From an uncultured Paracoccaceae bacterium (GTDB lineage: Bacteria > Pseudomonadota > Alphaproteobacteria > Rhodobacterales > Rhodobacteraceae), in assembly GCA_947499725.1 (NCBI GenBank), contig CANMPK010000003.1, positions 186,001 through 250,000 of the forward strand: a DNA stretch of 64,000 bases, in the 5' to 3' direction. Position numbers and translations under genes: made by a program. Shown here piece after piece: positions 17,424 through 26,443 of the stretch. The notes beneath the pieces were generated by a model. That model was not told the DNA's origin, made no database searches, and saw only the letters and a list, made by a program, of their open reading frames with translations. Each line of letters begins with the position of its first letter. Positions within the stretch are counted from its first letter, which is position 1.

Positions 17424-17527
17424 TTCGATCTGTTGGCCTTATGCTAATGGCGCAGTGATAGGGGAATGGGGTTGTTGGCGGAAGGGGGATTTTGCCGGAT
17501 TGTTTGGGGAAATTGCCGCAGGTTGGT

Positions 17528-17588
17528 TTTAGGGGCGTTGCCCCTCGGCCTGTGGCCTCACCCCAAGGTATCTAAGCCAAGAAGAAGT
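17528..17588 (+). repeat. Dispersed intergenic repeat, copy 3
   Basis: TTTAGGGGCGTTGCCCCT hairpin, CGGCCTGTGGCCTC, then CACCCCAAGGTATCTAAGCC and AAGAAGAAG. It lies between the 3' end of the RNase T2 gene and the promoter side of the 17046-17423 gene. Confidence 0.7.
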
Positions 17589-17626
17589 TTGTGTGGGTAT
17601 TGAGGGAAGCTTTGGGTAAGCGCCCA

Positions 17627-18265
17627 TTAGCGTACTGGGGTGAAGAGGGCGTCGTTAAGGGTGCAGTCTTTGATCACGTCGCGGCCGCAAGGGACGGGGG
17701 AGAGATCTTTGGACAGGCAGATGCGCGTTTCTTGGATGTGGCCTTGTTTGCAGGTGATGGTGACACTGTCTTTGCTGTGGTCGGGATTGGCTTTGAGGAA
17801 AGCCTCTTCGATCAGCGAAGCTGGCAGGCGCACGGTTTTGTCCAGTTTGCGGAAAATCTCTGGGCGGTTGATGGTGCCGTAGGCTTCGCGAGACAGCGCG
17901 TAATAGGCGCTGGCAGAGAGGCCAGAGCAGGTGCCGTGTTTCTTCCATTGGTGCCATGCAAGGCCGGAGGTGCCCATGATGTCGGCCATCTCGTTGGTTT
18001 GGCTGCGCGAGGGGTTGCGTTCTACCGTGCGGCAGTAGCTGGGCCAGCCTTGGTGAAACTGCGGCCAGAGCCCGTGCAGAATCCAGCCGTGATCTTCGCG
18101 AGTGTCGCATTGGGGCGAGTTTTTCGCATCGCCTTCCAATTCGCACCAATTGGGGGACCAGCTGAGGGCCATGACATAGTAATCAAATTCTCCGGCTGGT
18201 TCGCCTTCGGCTGTGGCCTGCTGGGCAAATAGGGCTGTTGTTAGCAAGATGGCAAGAAACCGCAT
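17627..18265 (-). CDS. Ribonuclease T2 family endoribonuclease
   Basis: 212 residues with a cleavable Sec signal (MRFLAILLTTALFAQQATAEG), so periplasmic or secreted. Both catalytic segments are intact: CAS1 HGLWP (H64) and CAS2 HQWKKHGTC (H105, K109, H110), with paired cysteines of the fold. Cleaves RNA through 2',3'-cyclic phosphates (E. coli RNase I type). Single gene; its 3' end is close to dispersed repeat copy 3. Confidence 0.95.
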   Translation of the reverse strand: MRFLAILLTTALFAQQATAEGEPAGEFDYYVMALSWSPNWCELEGDAKNSPQCDTREDHGWILHGLWPQFHQGWPSYCRTVERNPSRSQTNEMADIMGTSGLAWHQWKKHGTCSGLSASAYYALSREAYGTINRPEIFRKLDKTVRLPASLIEEAFLKANPDHSKDSVTITCKQGHIQETRICLSKDLSPVPCGRDVIKDCTLNDALFTPVR

Positions 18266-18399
18266 TCACTCTTTCCTTTTTCTCTTGGGGGCACTATATC
18301 GGCTGCAAGTTCCCCTTCAATGGAAACCCGCATTCTTCCAAAGAATGCCGCCGGCCCCAAGGTCTGGCGATGGGTAGACTATGTTTTCAGGAGGCCGTT

Positions 18400-19152
18400 A
18401 TGGCAAAACCGATTATGGCGAAAGCCACAGCTGTTTGGCTGGTGGATAACACGACAATCAGCTTCAAACAGATTGCTGATTTCGTTGGCATGCATGAGCT
18501 GGAAGTTCAGGGCATTGCGGATGGTGATGTTGCGACTGGCGTGAAAGGCTTTGATCCGATTGCCAATAACCAGCTGACCCAAGAAGAGATCGACGCGGCT
18601 GAAGGCAGCCCGCTGCACAAGCTGAAGCTGAAGTTCAACGCCGCAGCTGTGGGTGAAGAAAAGCGCCGTGGTCCACGGTATACACCACTGTCTAAGCGTC
18701 AGGATCGTCCGGCGTCTATTCTGTGGCTGGTGAAGTTCCACCCTGAACTGACAGACGGTCAGGTGTCTAAGCTGGTGGGCACAACCAAGCCAACCATCCA
18801 AGCGATCCGTGAGCGCACGCACTGGAACATCGCCAACATTCAGCCAATCGATCCGGTTGCTTTGGGGCTGTGTAAACAATCTGAGCTGGATGCAGCGGTT
18901 CAGAAAGCGGCAGCGAAACAAGCGGCTGAAGGCAATGTGATGAGCGATGATGAGCGTCGCAAGCTGGTGTCGACAGAGCAGTCTCTGGAGATGGAAGCAG
19001 AGCCGAAGATCCCTGCGGCGATCGAAGGTCTGGAGACATTCACATTGGGTGACAGCGCAGATGATGCGGATGAAAAAGAAGATGACGCAAACTACGCGGA
19101 TGCGGATAGCTTCTTTAACCTGTCCAGCGATGACGGTGACGAGCAGCCTTAA
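18400..19152 (+). CDS. trcR: Cell-cycle transcriptional regulator TrcR (DUF1013)
   Basis: 250 residues from ATG 18400, placed by the strong CAGGAGGCC ribosome-binding site; a longer frame from 18238 overlaps the RNase T2 gene. Two HTH-like repeats are visible: TISFKQIADFVGMHELEVQGI and LTDGQVSKLVGTTKPTIQAI. The C-terminal 50 residues are acidic (DSADDADEKEDD). DUF1013/TrcR is a conserved alphaproteobacterial protein linked to CtrA-controlled cell-cycle gene expression and RNA polymerase binding in Caulobacter. A clean terminator follows. Confidence 0.92.
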   Translation: MAKPIMAKATAVWLVDNTTISFKQIADFVGMHELEVQGIADGDVATGVKGFDPIANNQLTQEEIDAAEGSPLHKLKLKFNAAAVGEEKRRGPRYTPLSKRQDRPASILWLVKFHPELTDGQVSKLVGTTKPTIQAIRERTHWNIANIQPIDPVALGLCKQSELDAAVQKAAAKQAAEGNVMSDDERRKLVSTEQSLEMEAEPKIPAAIEGLETFTLGDSADDADEKEDDANYADADSFFNLSSDDGDEQP

Positions 19153-19179
19153 TCGGCGCTTGATCTGAGAATTTGGAAA

Positions 19180-19210
19180 GACCCGTAGGCCAAGGCTTGC
19201 GGGTCTTTTT
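19180..19210 (+). terminator. Terminator of trcR
   Basis: Hairpin with GACCCG (19180-19185) pairing CGGGTC (19200-19205), a central GGCC/GGCT extension, and a TTTTTCG tail. Confidence 0.75.
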
Positions 19211-19231
19211 CGTTTTTGCGAGGTGTTGGAC

Positions 19232-19873
19232 ATGCGCAGCGTGATTGATGTTTGGCACCATACCGTTTCAGAGGCTGCACCGGTGACGGTGCTGCCGGAT
19301 GGCTGTCGGGATGTGATTGTGCGCAAAAGGGTTGGGCAGAGGCCGGATTGGTTTGTCTCGCATTTGCAAGACGCGCCGATGTTGGCCAGCCAACCGAGCG
19401 GCACAGTGATGACAGGCTATCGACTGCGCGCGGGGGTGAGGCTTGATCTTACAGGGGCGCTGCCCCGTGATGTTGATGCCGTGCTGGATTGGCTGCAAGA
19501 CGCAGGGGCTGATGCGCCAAGCGTGGTGGAGGATCTCGAGGTTCTGGCGGCCGCATCTTCGGTGACAGAGGCTGCCAAAGAGATCGGGGTGAGTGCGCGC
19601 AGCTTGCAGCGGCATGTTGCGGCGGCGACGGGACGGACGCCTGTGTTTTGGCATCGTTTAGGGCGCATGCGTCGGGCTGGGGTTGGCTTATCTGGTGCGG
19701 AGGATTTGGCAGAGCTTGCCGCGCAGCATGGGTTTGCAGATCAGGCGCATTTCTCGCGGGAGTGCCGCCACTGGTTTGGGATGAGCCCGCACAAGTTGCG
19801 GGCTGATCACAGTGTTTTGGCGCAGCTGGCTCAGCCGGGGTTGGCGACAGGCGAGCAAATTTCCACGAGGTAG
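19232..19873 (+). CDS. AraC-type helix-turn-helix regulator
   Basis: 213 residues from ATG 19232, 8 bases after GCGAGG; a GTG at 19223 would add three residues. N-terminal domain (VIDVWHHTVSEAAPVTVLPDGCRDVIV) resembles the DUF6597/bacterial AraC sensor half. The C-terminal double HTH is compact: SVTEAAKEIGVSARSLQRHV and DLAELAAQHGFADQAHFSRE. Ligand unknown. Its last 43 bases overlap the convergent VOC gene. Confidence 0.85.
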   Translation: MRSVIDVWHHTVSEAAPVTVLPDGCRDVIVRKRVGQRPDWFVSHLQDAPMLASQPSGTVMTGYRLRAGVRLDLTGALPRDVDAVLDWLQDAGADAPSVVEDLEVLAAASSVTEAAKEIGVSARSLQRHVAAATGRTPVFWHRLGRMRRAGVGLSGAEDLAELAAQHGFADQAHFSRECRHWFGMSPHKLRADHSVLAQLAQPGLATGEQISTR

Positions 19874-20220
19874 CCATCTGGGTCGCTGACATAAGAGGTG
19901 GTTTGACCCCATGGTTCTGCGCGGGCCTCTTGCACCAGCGTTGCGCCCGCATCGAGGGCTTTTTGCAAGGCGCTTTCCACCTCATCGGTTTCAAAAGCGA
20001 TTTCAAAGCTGGGGGCTTTCGGGTCGGCTTTGGCTGGGGATTTGCCTAATTGGGTCATCAAGGCGCGGGAGGAAAAGGCCAGTTTGGTGTCTCCGGTGAT
20101 CAGCTCGCCATAGTCATGGCCTTCGTGCAGAAAGCCGCGCTGGAAGCCAAACGCTGCTTCGTAAAAGGCGAGGCTGGCGGGGACATCTTCGACGTAAAGA
20201 ATGGTGTATCTGAAAATCAT
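19831..20220 (-). CDS. VOC superfamily (glyoxalase/bleomycin resistance-like) protein
   Basis: 129 residues, one full vicinal-oxygen-chelate unit of paired beta-alpha-beta-beta-beta modules: TILYVEDVPASLAFYEAAFGF, then FEIAFETDEVESALQKALDAGATLV and SYVSDPDGYLVEI with the conserved C-terminal Glu metal ligand. Probably a lyase, dioxygenase or binding protein; substrate not predictable. Convergent with, and overlapping by 43 bases, the AraC-type gene. Confidence 0.88.
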   Translation of the reverse strand: MIFRYTILYVEDVPASLAFYEAAFGFQRGFLHEGHDYGELITGDTKLAFSSRALMTQLGKSPAKADPKAPSFEIAFETDEVESALQKALDAGATLVQEARAEPWGQTTSYVSDPDGYLVEICSPVANPG

Positions 20221-20295
20221 GGGGCGCTCCTTTTTGGCAGAGCTTTAAGGCATGCGCTGGGCTGCGTCTTGAAGATTTCGGACAGCGTTGATGAT

Positions 20296-20961
20296 TTACA
20301 CCGTTTGGGGTTTGCGGTTGGTGGGGCGCGCGATGATACATTCTGCGGCCACAGCAGAGGTGATCCACCCCACCCACATCATGATGTCTGCAAGTTTTGC
20401 ATCAAAGCTGCCGTTGATCGCGAGGGCAAGCAAGATCAAGTAGCTTTGTACGCCTGCACTGGCCGACAGCGCATAGGCGCGGATCATCCATGCGCGGTGT
20501 TGGGTAAAGTCTTTGCGCAGGGCAGAGCGAATGCCGAGGGTGAGCACGGCAATGATGCTGCTGCCAAAGATCACACGGCCGATGTCGATATGCAGCGCAC
20601 CAAGGCTGTGGCTGGGGTAGAAGAACACCATCCACACACCGGAAATGGCAAAGGTGAGCCCTGCGATCAAAGCAGCGTAGCCGAGTTTACGATGTAATTT
20701 GCGATGGCGCATCCGCAACGTGGAGGACATTTGCAGCGCGCCGATGATCAGAAACAGGCTGCCAAAGATCACATGCGATAGGATCGAAACAGGCATGGCG
20801 AGAAAGCGCGCTTCGTCGGGTGTTGCGGTGCTATGCGCATCTGGATCAGACATGACCACAACGCGAAAGGCGCTGGCCGCGATGGGCAGGATTCCCAAGA
20901 GCATCAGGCCGAGGGGCAGTTTCAGGGTTTTGAATAGGCTTGGACGCGTGGCGGTTGGCAT
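20296..20961 (-). CDS. DUF2306 family membrane protein
   Basis: 221 residues from MPTATRPSLFK; the frame is open to 21027 without a better start. Six or so TM helices: LPLGLMLLGILPIAASAFR, LSHVIFGSLFLIIGALQM, GYAALIAGLTFAISGVWMV, IIAVLTLGIRSAL and later ones, with histidines at helix ends (H in LSHV, RKLHRKLGY, TQHRAWMIR) that match the DUF2306 pattern and could bind haem or metal. Function of the family is not established. Stands alone. Confidence 0.8.
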   Translation of the reverse strand: MPTATRPSLFKTLKLPLGLMLLGILPIAASAFRVVVMSDPDAHSTATPDEARFLAMPVSILSHVIFGSLFLIIGALQMSSTLRMRHRKLHRKLGYAALIAGLTFAISGVWMVFFYPSHSLGALHIDIGRVIFGSSIIAVLTLGIRSALRKDFTQHRAWMIRAYALSASAGVQSYLILLALAINGSFDAKLADIMMWVGWITSAVAAECIIARPTNRKPQTV

Positions 20962-21051
20962 GGGCGATCTCCTGTTTCGGAGGGTATCGCAGCTAAAGGC
21001 CGTTTTGCAAATTGCCGAAATCGGCATGCATATTATGCAGATTTGTTGAAC

Positions 21052-21642
21052 CTAGAGCGGTTTGCGCGCATTCAAGGCAGCGGAAATTGTGCCTTCGTCG
21101 AGGTAGTCCAGCTCGCCTCCGATGGGCACGCCCTGCGCCAAAGAGCTGAGCGTTACGCGGTCTTCGATTTGGTCGGCGATATAGTGCGCTGTGGTTTGGC
21201 CGTCGACGGTGGCATTCAGAGCCAAGATCACCTCGGTGATATTTTCACTGGTCAGGCGGTCGATCAGGCGGGGGATCGAAAGGTCTTCGGGGCCGATATT
21301 GTCCAGCGCAGAGAGCGTGCCGCCCAGAACATGATAGCGTCCTTTGAAGACGCCGGCGCGTTCCATCGCCCAAAGGTCTGCCACGTCTTCGACGACGCAG
21401 ATTTCACCGGTGGCGCGTTTGTCGTCGGCGCAGATCTCGCAAATGTCAGAGGTGCCTACGTTGCCGCAGTTCAGGCATTCGCGGGCTGTGATGGCAACCT
21501 CTTGCATGGCGTCCGAAAGCGGGGTGAGCAATTGGCTGCGTTTGCGGATGAGGTGCAGAACAGCGCGGCGGGCAGAGCGGGGGCCGAGGCCCGGGAGGCG
21601 GGCCATCAGGTCAATCAGGGTGTCCAGATCACTGCTGCTCAT
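21052..21642 (-). CDS. recR: Recombination protein RecR
   Basis: 196 residues, complete. HhH segment ([20 protein letters not shown]), the four-cysteine zinc finger ([16 protein letters not shown]), Toprim domain ([14 protein letters not shown]) and C-terminal Walker-B-like part. With RecF/RecO it loads RecA at gaps in ssDNA. Third gene of the dnaX-ybaB-recR operon, though separated from ybaB by a dispersed repeat. Confidence 0.97.
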   Translation of the reverse strand: MSSSDLDTLIDLMARLPGLGPRSARRAVLHLIRKRSQLLTPLSDAMQEVAITARECLNCGNVGTSDICEICADDKRATGEICVVEDVADLWAMERAGVFKGRYHVLGGTLSALDNIGPEDLSIPRLIDRLTSENITEVILALNATVDGQTTAHYIADQIEDRVTLSSLAQGVPIGGELDYLDEGTISAALNARKPL

Positions 21643-21679
21643 GCTGTGGGCCCGTTGCTGTTGTGTGCTGCTTGTTGTT

Positions 21680-21729
21680 GGGGGCCTTTGGCCCCTGCTT
21701 TAGGTATTTATATCAAGAAAAAGCAGGGG
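21680..21729 (+). repeat. Dispersed intergenic repeat, copy 4
   Basis: GGGGCCTTTGGCCCC hairpin (21681-21695) then TGCTTTAGGTATTTATATC and AAGAAAAAGCAGGGG. Unlike the other copies it lies inside an operon, between ybaB and recR. Confidence 0.55.
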
Positions 21730-21751
21730 CGTCTTGTGCTTTTGATCGCGC

Positions 21752-22096
21752 TTAGAACGGCATTTTGAAATCAGCCGGCAGGCCAAGGCCTTCGGTGATT
21801 TTGGACAGTTCAGATTGCGCTTTGTCAGACGCTTTGGATTGCGCGTCTTTGATGGCGGCGAGGATCAGATCTTCGACCACTTCTTTTTCGGAAGCCACAA
21901 AGATGGATGGATCAATGTCCAGCGCTTTCAGCTCGCCCTTGGCAGAGGCGGTGGCTTTCACAAGGCCCGCGCCGCTTTCGCCGACGACCGTCATGTTATG
22001 CAGCTCGTCCTGCATATCTGTCATTTTGGCCTGCATTTCTTGGGCTTGTTTCATCATCTTGGCCATATCGCCAAGCTGGCCGAGTCCTTTAAGCAT
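21752..22096 (-). CDS. YbaB/EbfC family nucleoid-associated protein
   Basis: 114 residues. N-terminal helix rich in Met and Gln (MMKQAQEMQAKMTDMQDEL), then the YbaB core VVGESGAGLVKATASAKGELKALDIDPS. Forms dimers that bind DNA and organise the nucleoid. Lies between dnaX and recR, the classic bacterial neighbourhood. Confidence 0.95.
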   Translation of the reverse strand: MLKGLGQLGDMAKMMKQAQEMQAKMTDMQDELHNMTVVGESGAGLVKATASAKGELKALDIDPSIFVASEKEVVEDLILAAIKDAQSKASDKAQSELSKITEGLGLPADFKMPF

Positions 22097-22159
22097 CGGA
22101 ATCTCCTGAATGTTCGAATTTGGCGTCTAGATAGGGACGCGGGATGGGCTGGGCAAGAG

Positions 22160-23923
22160 TTACTCTTCTTCGAAGGGGTCCCATTCGTCTTCCACTTCGG
22201 GAAGCGCGTCCATATGGGCCGCTTGGGTGATCTCTTGCTGGGTTTTGATTTCGGTGATCTTGGATTTTGGGAAAATCTTGATCACGGCCTGCACCAGCGG
22301 GTGTTGCATGGCTTCGGCTTTGATGGCGTTTTCGGCGGCGTTGCGCTTTTGAACGATGGTTTCTGCGCCGCCTTCGTTGACCAGCGTGACCACCCAGCGC
22401 GTGCCTGTCCAATGGGTCAGGCGCTGTTGCAGGCGGGCGGCGAGGTCTTTGGGCGCATTGGGCGTTGGCTGAAATTCGATGCGGCCAGGGCTGTAGGACA
22501 CCAGTTGCACGTCTGCTTCGACATCCATCAGCAGCTTGCCGTCCCGCTTTTGGCGGATCAGTTCAATGATGTGATCGAAGCTCGCGTATTTTGCGAGGGC
22601 CTCTGCCGCTTGCGGCGCGAGGGCTGTGACTGTGCCGCCGGTGCCCCCTGCGACTTGTGCGCTGGCGTAGGCTTGTGTGGCGCCCCCTTGTTGTGGGGCG
22701 GGCGCGCCGCCGCCTCCTCCGCCATTTGGTGGCGTGGGCGGCGGCGTTGAGTTCTGCAATTTGCGCACCAGTTCTTCTGGGCTTGGCAGGTCGGCCACGT
22801 GGGTGAGGCGGATGATCGCCATTTCGGCGGCCATCATCGCGTTTGGTGCGGCGGAGACTTCTTCGATGGCTTTCAGCAACATTTGCCACATGCGGGTGAG
22901 CACGCGCATTGGCAGGTTTTCGGCCATCGCTTGGCCGCGGGCGCGCTCGTCTGGCGAGATGGTTGGATCATCTGCCGCTTCGGGCGTGATTTTCACCACG
23001 GAGACCCAGTGGGTGATTTCCGCCAGATCGCGCAGCACGGCCATAGGGTCTGCGCCGTCGGCATATTGGCCGGAGAGTTCTGTCAAAGCGCCGCCCGCGT
23101 CGCCTTTTAGGATTAGGTCGATCAGATCCAGCACGCGGCCACGGTCGGCCAAGCCCAGCATGGCGCGCACTTGGTCGGCTGAGGTTTCGCCGGCGCCATG
23201 GGAAATGGCTTGGTCGAGCAAGGATGTCGCATCGCGGGCCGAGCCCTCGGCGGCGCGGGTGATCAGCGCTAGCGCGTTGTCGGTGATCGCGGCCCCTTCG
23301 GCGGTGGCGATTTTGCGCAGGAGGGCGATTTGGTCTTCTGGTTCGATGCGGCGCAGATCAAAGCGTTGGCAGCGCGACAGCACCGTCACCGGCACTTTGC
23401 GGATTTCAGTAGTCGCAAAGATGAATTTGACGTGGGCGGGTGGCTCTTCCAAGGTTTTCAGCAGCGCGTTGAACGCGCTGGTGGAGAGCATGTGCACCTC
23501 ATCGATGATGTAGATCTTATAGCGGGCAGAGGCTGCGCGGTAATGGACGGAGTCGATGATTTCGCGGATGTCGCCCACACCTGTGCGGGATGCGGCGTCC
23601 ATTTCCATGACATCTACATGGCGGCCTTCCATTATGGCAGTGCAATGTTCGCAGACGCCGCAGGGTTCTGTGGTTGGGCCGCCGTTGCCGTCTGGGCCGA
23701 TACAGTTCATGCCTTTGGCGATGATCCGCGCAGTGGTGGTTTTCCCTGTGCCGCGGATGCCGGTCATGACAAACGCTTGCGCGATGCGGTCAGCCTCGAA
23801 CGCATTCTTCAGCGTACGCACCATGGCGGCTTGCCCCACAAGATCGGCAAAGGTTTCAGGCCGGTATTTACGGGCCAGAACCTGATAGGCGCCTGAGGTT
23901 GGGGTGTCTTGGGTGTCGCTCAT
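22160..23923 (-). CDS. dnaX: DNA polymerase III subunits gamma/tau
   Basis: 587 residues. Clamp-loader ATPase: Walker A TGIRGTGKTTTAR, the zinc module with CGVCEHC, Walker B IYIIDEVHML and sensor/SRC motif TVLSRCQRFDLRR. A Pro/Gly-rich linker (about residues 395-410) separates the ATPase core from the tau-specific C-terminal domain that contacts the polymerase and helicase. First gene of the dnaX-ybaB-recR operon. Confidence 0.97.
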   Translation of the reverse strand: MSDTQDTPTSGAYQVLARKYRPETFADLVGQAAMVRTLKNAFEADRIAQAFVMTGIRGTGKTTTARIIAKGMNCIGPDGNGGPTTEPCGVCEHCTAIMEGRHVDVMEMDAASRTGVGDIREIIDSVHYRAASARYKIYIIDEVHMLSTSAFNALLKTLEEPPAHVKFIFATTEIRKVPVTVLSRCQRFDLRRIEPEDQIALLRKIATAEGAAITDNALALITRAAEGSARDATSLLDQAISHGAGETSADQVRAMLGLADRGRVLDLIDLILKGDAGGALTELSGQYADGADPMAVLRDLAEITHWVSVVKITPEAADDPTISPDERARGQAMAENLPMRVLTRMWQMLLKAIEEVSAAPNAMMAAEMAIIRLTHVADLPSPEELVRKLQNSTPPPTPPNGGGGGGAPAPQQGGATQAYASAQVAGGTGGTVTALAPQAAEALAKYASFDHIIELIRQKRDGKLLMDVEADVQLVSYSPGRIEFQPTPNAPKDLAARLQQRLTHWTGTRWVVTLVNEGGAETIVQKRNAAENAIKAEAMQHPLVQAVIKIFPKSKITEIKTQQEITQAAHMDALPEVEDEWDPFEEE

Positions 23924-24373
23924 AGTGGATCGCTTTGATGGCTTGCTTGAATCGCGTCTGATGCAGGTTAAGCGTTGGGGGGCGGCGCGTCCACCGGATT
24001 GCGCGGATCGGGGGCATTGAGTGCTGGCGTTTTAAGGCGCTTCGGTTTTGCGCTGCTGTGCAGCACAGCCGAAAACACGTGGCGTGGCGAGGTGGAATCA
24101 TCACAAGGCAAGCCGAGCGATTTCACGGGAATTGCCCAAAAAAGGTAAAGCGTGCTGATTTTTAAGGCTTTTTTGCTACGCCTATGTTTTGGGCATCTGT
24201 TAACGTTTCCGTGAGACACTGCGAGAAACTTGCGCAGACCGCCCCAAGCAATGCGCCTTTTTTAGGCAGTTGCGGGTGGTTTTATGCTGCGCCCGCAGAA
24301 AGCTTTGACCTTCTTTAAACTATTTAGAACTCTGAAGAGGCAACAACGGTGTTGTCGACGCACATGTCGCTAA
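23924..24373. other. Intergenic region between dnaX and the redox cluster
   Basis: 450 bp between two divergent genes with no credible coding frame. It is AT-richer than its surroundings in 24120-24340. I see a GC hairpin TGCGGG (24271-24276) / CCCGCA (24292-24297) and a half Irr-type motif TTTAGAAC at 24323-24330, too incomplete to call. It should carry both promoters. Confidence 0.5.
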
Positions 24374-26443
24374 ATGTGCAATCGCCGAGCAAAGAGGCTC
24401 TTCTTTTTTGGGACAGGTTTGTCTCAATTTGCCAGCTTGTCTCGGAGCCAGCCGTTGAATTTGAATTTACGCCCAGAGCCTGTGTCTCACCCTGTTGCCG
24501 ATGCATCCGACGTTCTTGTTGTCGGGGGCGGTCCGGTCGGGGTTCGCGTGGCGCAGCTGTTGGCTCAAGCGGGGCAGCAGGTGGTGCTGCTGGGCGATGA
24601 AACCCATGATCCTTATAACCGTGTTCGACTGACACCGCTTTTGGGCGGGGATGTGCAGTTTGGCGAAATCAGCCTGAATGTATCGGAAGACAGCCAAGAG
24701 GGCTTGGCGCTGCACACGGGGCAACGTGTGGTGCAGATTGATCGCGACCGGCAGGTGGCGATTGGGGCGAATGGGCAGGAATGGCCGTATAAAACTTTGG
24801 TTTTGGCCACAGGTTCGCGCGCTTTTGTGCCGCAAATTCCGGGTGTGGATTTGGATGGTGTGTACCGTTTTCGTACAGCGGATGACGCATCAGCTTTGCT
24901 GGCGCGGTCTTTCTCGGCGCGGGATGTCACGATTGTTGGGGGCGGCCTTTTGGGGCTAGAGGCGGCGCGCGGTTTGGCGCGGCGCAATTGTAAGGTCACC
25001 GTGGTTGAACACGAAGATCGCCTGATGCCACGTCAGTTGGATACGGCGGCGGCGGTGCATCTGAAAGAACGCATCGAAGAGCTGGGCGTGACCATTCACA
25101 CGGGCACGCGGGTGAATGAAATTTCCGGCATGGGGCGCGTGGAAAGCGTGATCCTGTCAGATGGCAGCGAAATCAAAAGCGATGCGGTTGTGGTTTGCGC
25201 GGGGGTGCGCGCCAATATCGAGCTGGCGAGCGAAAGCGGTCTGCCGATTGAGCGCGGTATTCTGGTGGATGACCAGATGCAGACGCGAGATCCGAACATC
25301 TTTGCCGTGGGCGAATGTGCGCAGCATGGCGGGCAGGTGATTGGCTTGGTTGGCCCGGGTTATGCACAGGCCGAGGTGGCGTCGGATGCCATTCTGGGCA
25401 AAACCGCAAGCTATGTGCCGCAGATCAGCGCAACAAAGCTGAAGGTGATCGGTGCGGATGTGTTCTCGGTTGGCGATGTGGAAAAGCTGGAGGTGCGTCA
25501 CAACGTCAAAAGCCACATCTGGCAATCAGAGACCGCCTATCGGCGAGTGTTTATCGAGCGAGGCAGATTGGTTGGCGTGATCGCCGTCGGAGAATGGGAT
25601 CAGGCCAGCCGCATGCAGGATGCGGCGCAGACCGGCGAGGCGGTTTATCCGTGGATGCTGTATCGCTTCCGTAAGGCGGGCTCTTTCTGGGTGGAGGCCG
25701 AGGAAGAGATGATGGACATGCCGGATACGGCCACTGTCTGTAACTGTACGGGCGTGACCTGTGGGCAAATTCGCGGGGCGATTGCGGGCGGCGCGATGGA
25801 TGAAGAGGCGATTGGGCTGAAGACCGGCGCGGGCACAGTGTGCGGCACCTGTAAGCCTTTGCTTTCTGAACTGATTGATGCCGGTGCGCCGCCAAAGGCA
25901 GTGCGGTTCTCGAAGCCCTTGGTGGCGATTTCATCTGTGGCGGTGTTCTTGGCGTTGATCCCTGTGTTGATCGGCTATGTGCCGCTGCCGCAATCTTATT
26001 CGGCAGACAGCCTGCGTGATTGGGCATGGCGCGACAATATCGTGAAACAGTGGAGCGGCTATATCCTGCTGGGCATTCTATGCGCTGCGATGGTGATTGG
26101 CCTGCGCAAGCGTATTCGGTTCTTTGACAAGCTGGGCGGCTATGATGGCTGGCGGTTTGTCCATATCGCCATTGGTCTTTTGGCGGTGTTTGGTTTCTTT
26201 GCCCATACGGGTTTCCGTTTGGGCTCTAACTTGAATTTCGCCTTTGGCGTGGCTTTCGTGGCGACCTTGATTTTGGGCGCTGTCGTGGGGCTGGCGACGG
26301 GGGGCGATCATAAACTTCGGGAACATCGCATTGGTACGGCGCGCAAACCTGCGCGCAGGGTGCCGGCGTGGCTGCATATTCTGGCGGTTTGGCCGCTGCC
26401 GGTCTTGGCCCTGTTCCACATACTAACGGTGTACGCATTCTGA
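24374..26443 (+). CDS. Fusion: NirB-like FAD/NAD(P)H oxidoreductase + BFD [2Fe-2S] + membrane cytochrome b
   Basis: 689 residues from ATG 24374, just after an in-frame stop; GTG 24482 (residue 37) is an alternative start that removes a tail without homology. Order: FAD-binding VVGGGPVG (about 49-56); NAD(P)H-binding VGGGLLG (188-194); FAVGEC (310-315) closing the FAD site; a BFD-like [2Fe-2S] site with C456, C458, C490 and C493; then about five TM helices (517-689). Two late helices each carry His pairs 14 residues apart (H597/H611 and H668/H682), the pattern of a dihaem cytochrome b. I infer that it takes electrons from cytoplasmic NAD(P)H across the membrane. Its stop overlaps the next start by one base. 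Confidence 0.82.
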   Translation: MCNRRAKRLFFFGTGLSQFASLSRSQPLNLNLRPEPVSHPVADASDVLVVGGGPVGVRVAQLLAQAGQQVVLLGDETHDPYNRVRLTPLLGGDVQFGEISLNVSEDSQEGLALHTGQRVVQIDRDRQVAIGANGQEWPYKTLVLATGSRAFVPQIPGVDLDGVYRFRTADDASALLARSFSARDVTIVGGGLLGLEAARGLARRNCKVTVVEHEDRLMPRQLDTAAAVHLKERIEELGVTIHTGTRVNEISGMGRVESVILSDGSEIKSDAVVVCAGVRANIELASESGLPIERGILVDDQMQTRDPNIFAVGECAQHGGQVIGLVGPGYAQAEVASDAILGKTASYVPQISATKLKVIGADVFSVGDVEKLEVRHNVKSHIWQSETAYRRVFIERGRLVGVIAVGEWDQASRMQDAAQTGEAVYPWMLYRFRKAGSFWVEAEEEMMDMPDTATVCNCTGVTCGQIRGAIAGGAMDEEAIGLKTGAGTVCGTCKPLLSELIDAGAPPKAVRFSKPLVAISSVAVFLALIPVLIGYVPLPQSYSADSLRDWAWRDNIVKQWSGYILLGILCAAMVIGLRKRIRFFDKLGGYDGWRFVHIAIGLLAVFGFFAHTGFRLGSNLNFAFGVAFVATLILGAVVGLATGGDHKLREHRIGTARKPARRVPAWLHILAVWPLPVLALFHILTVYAF

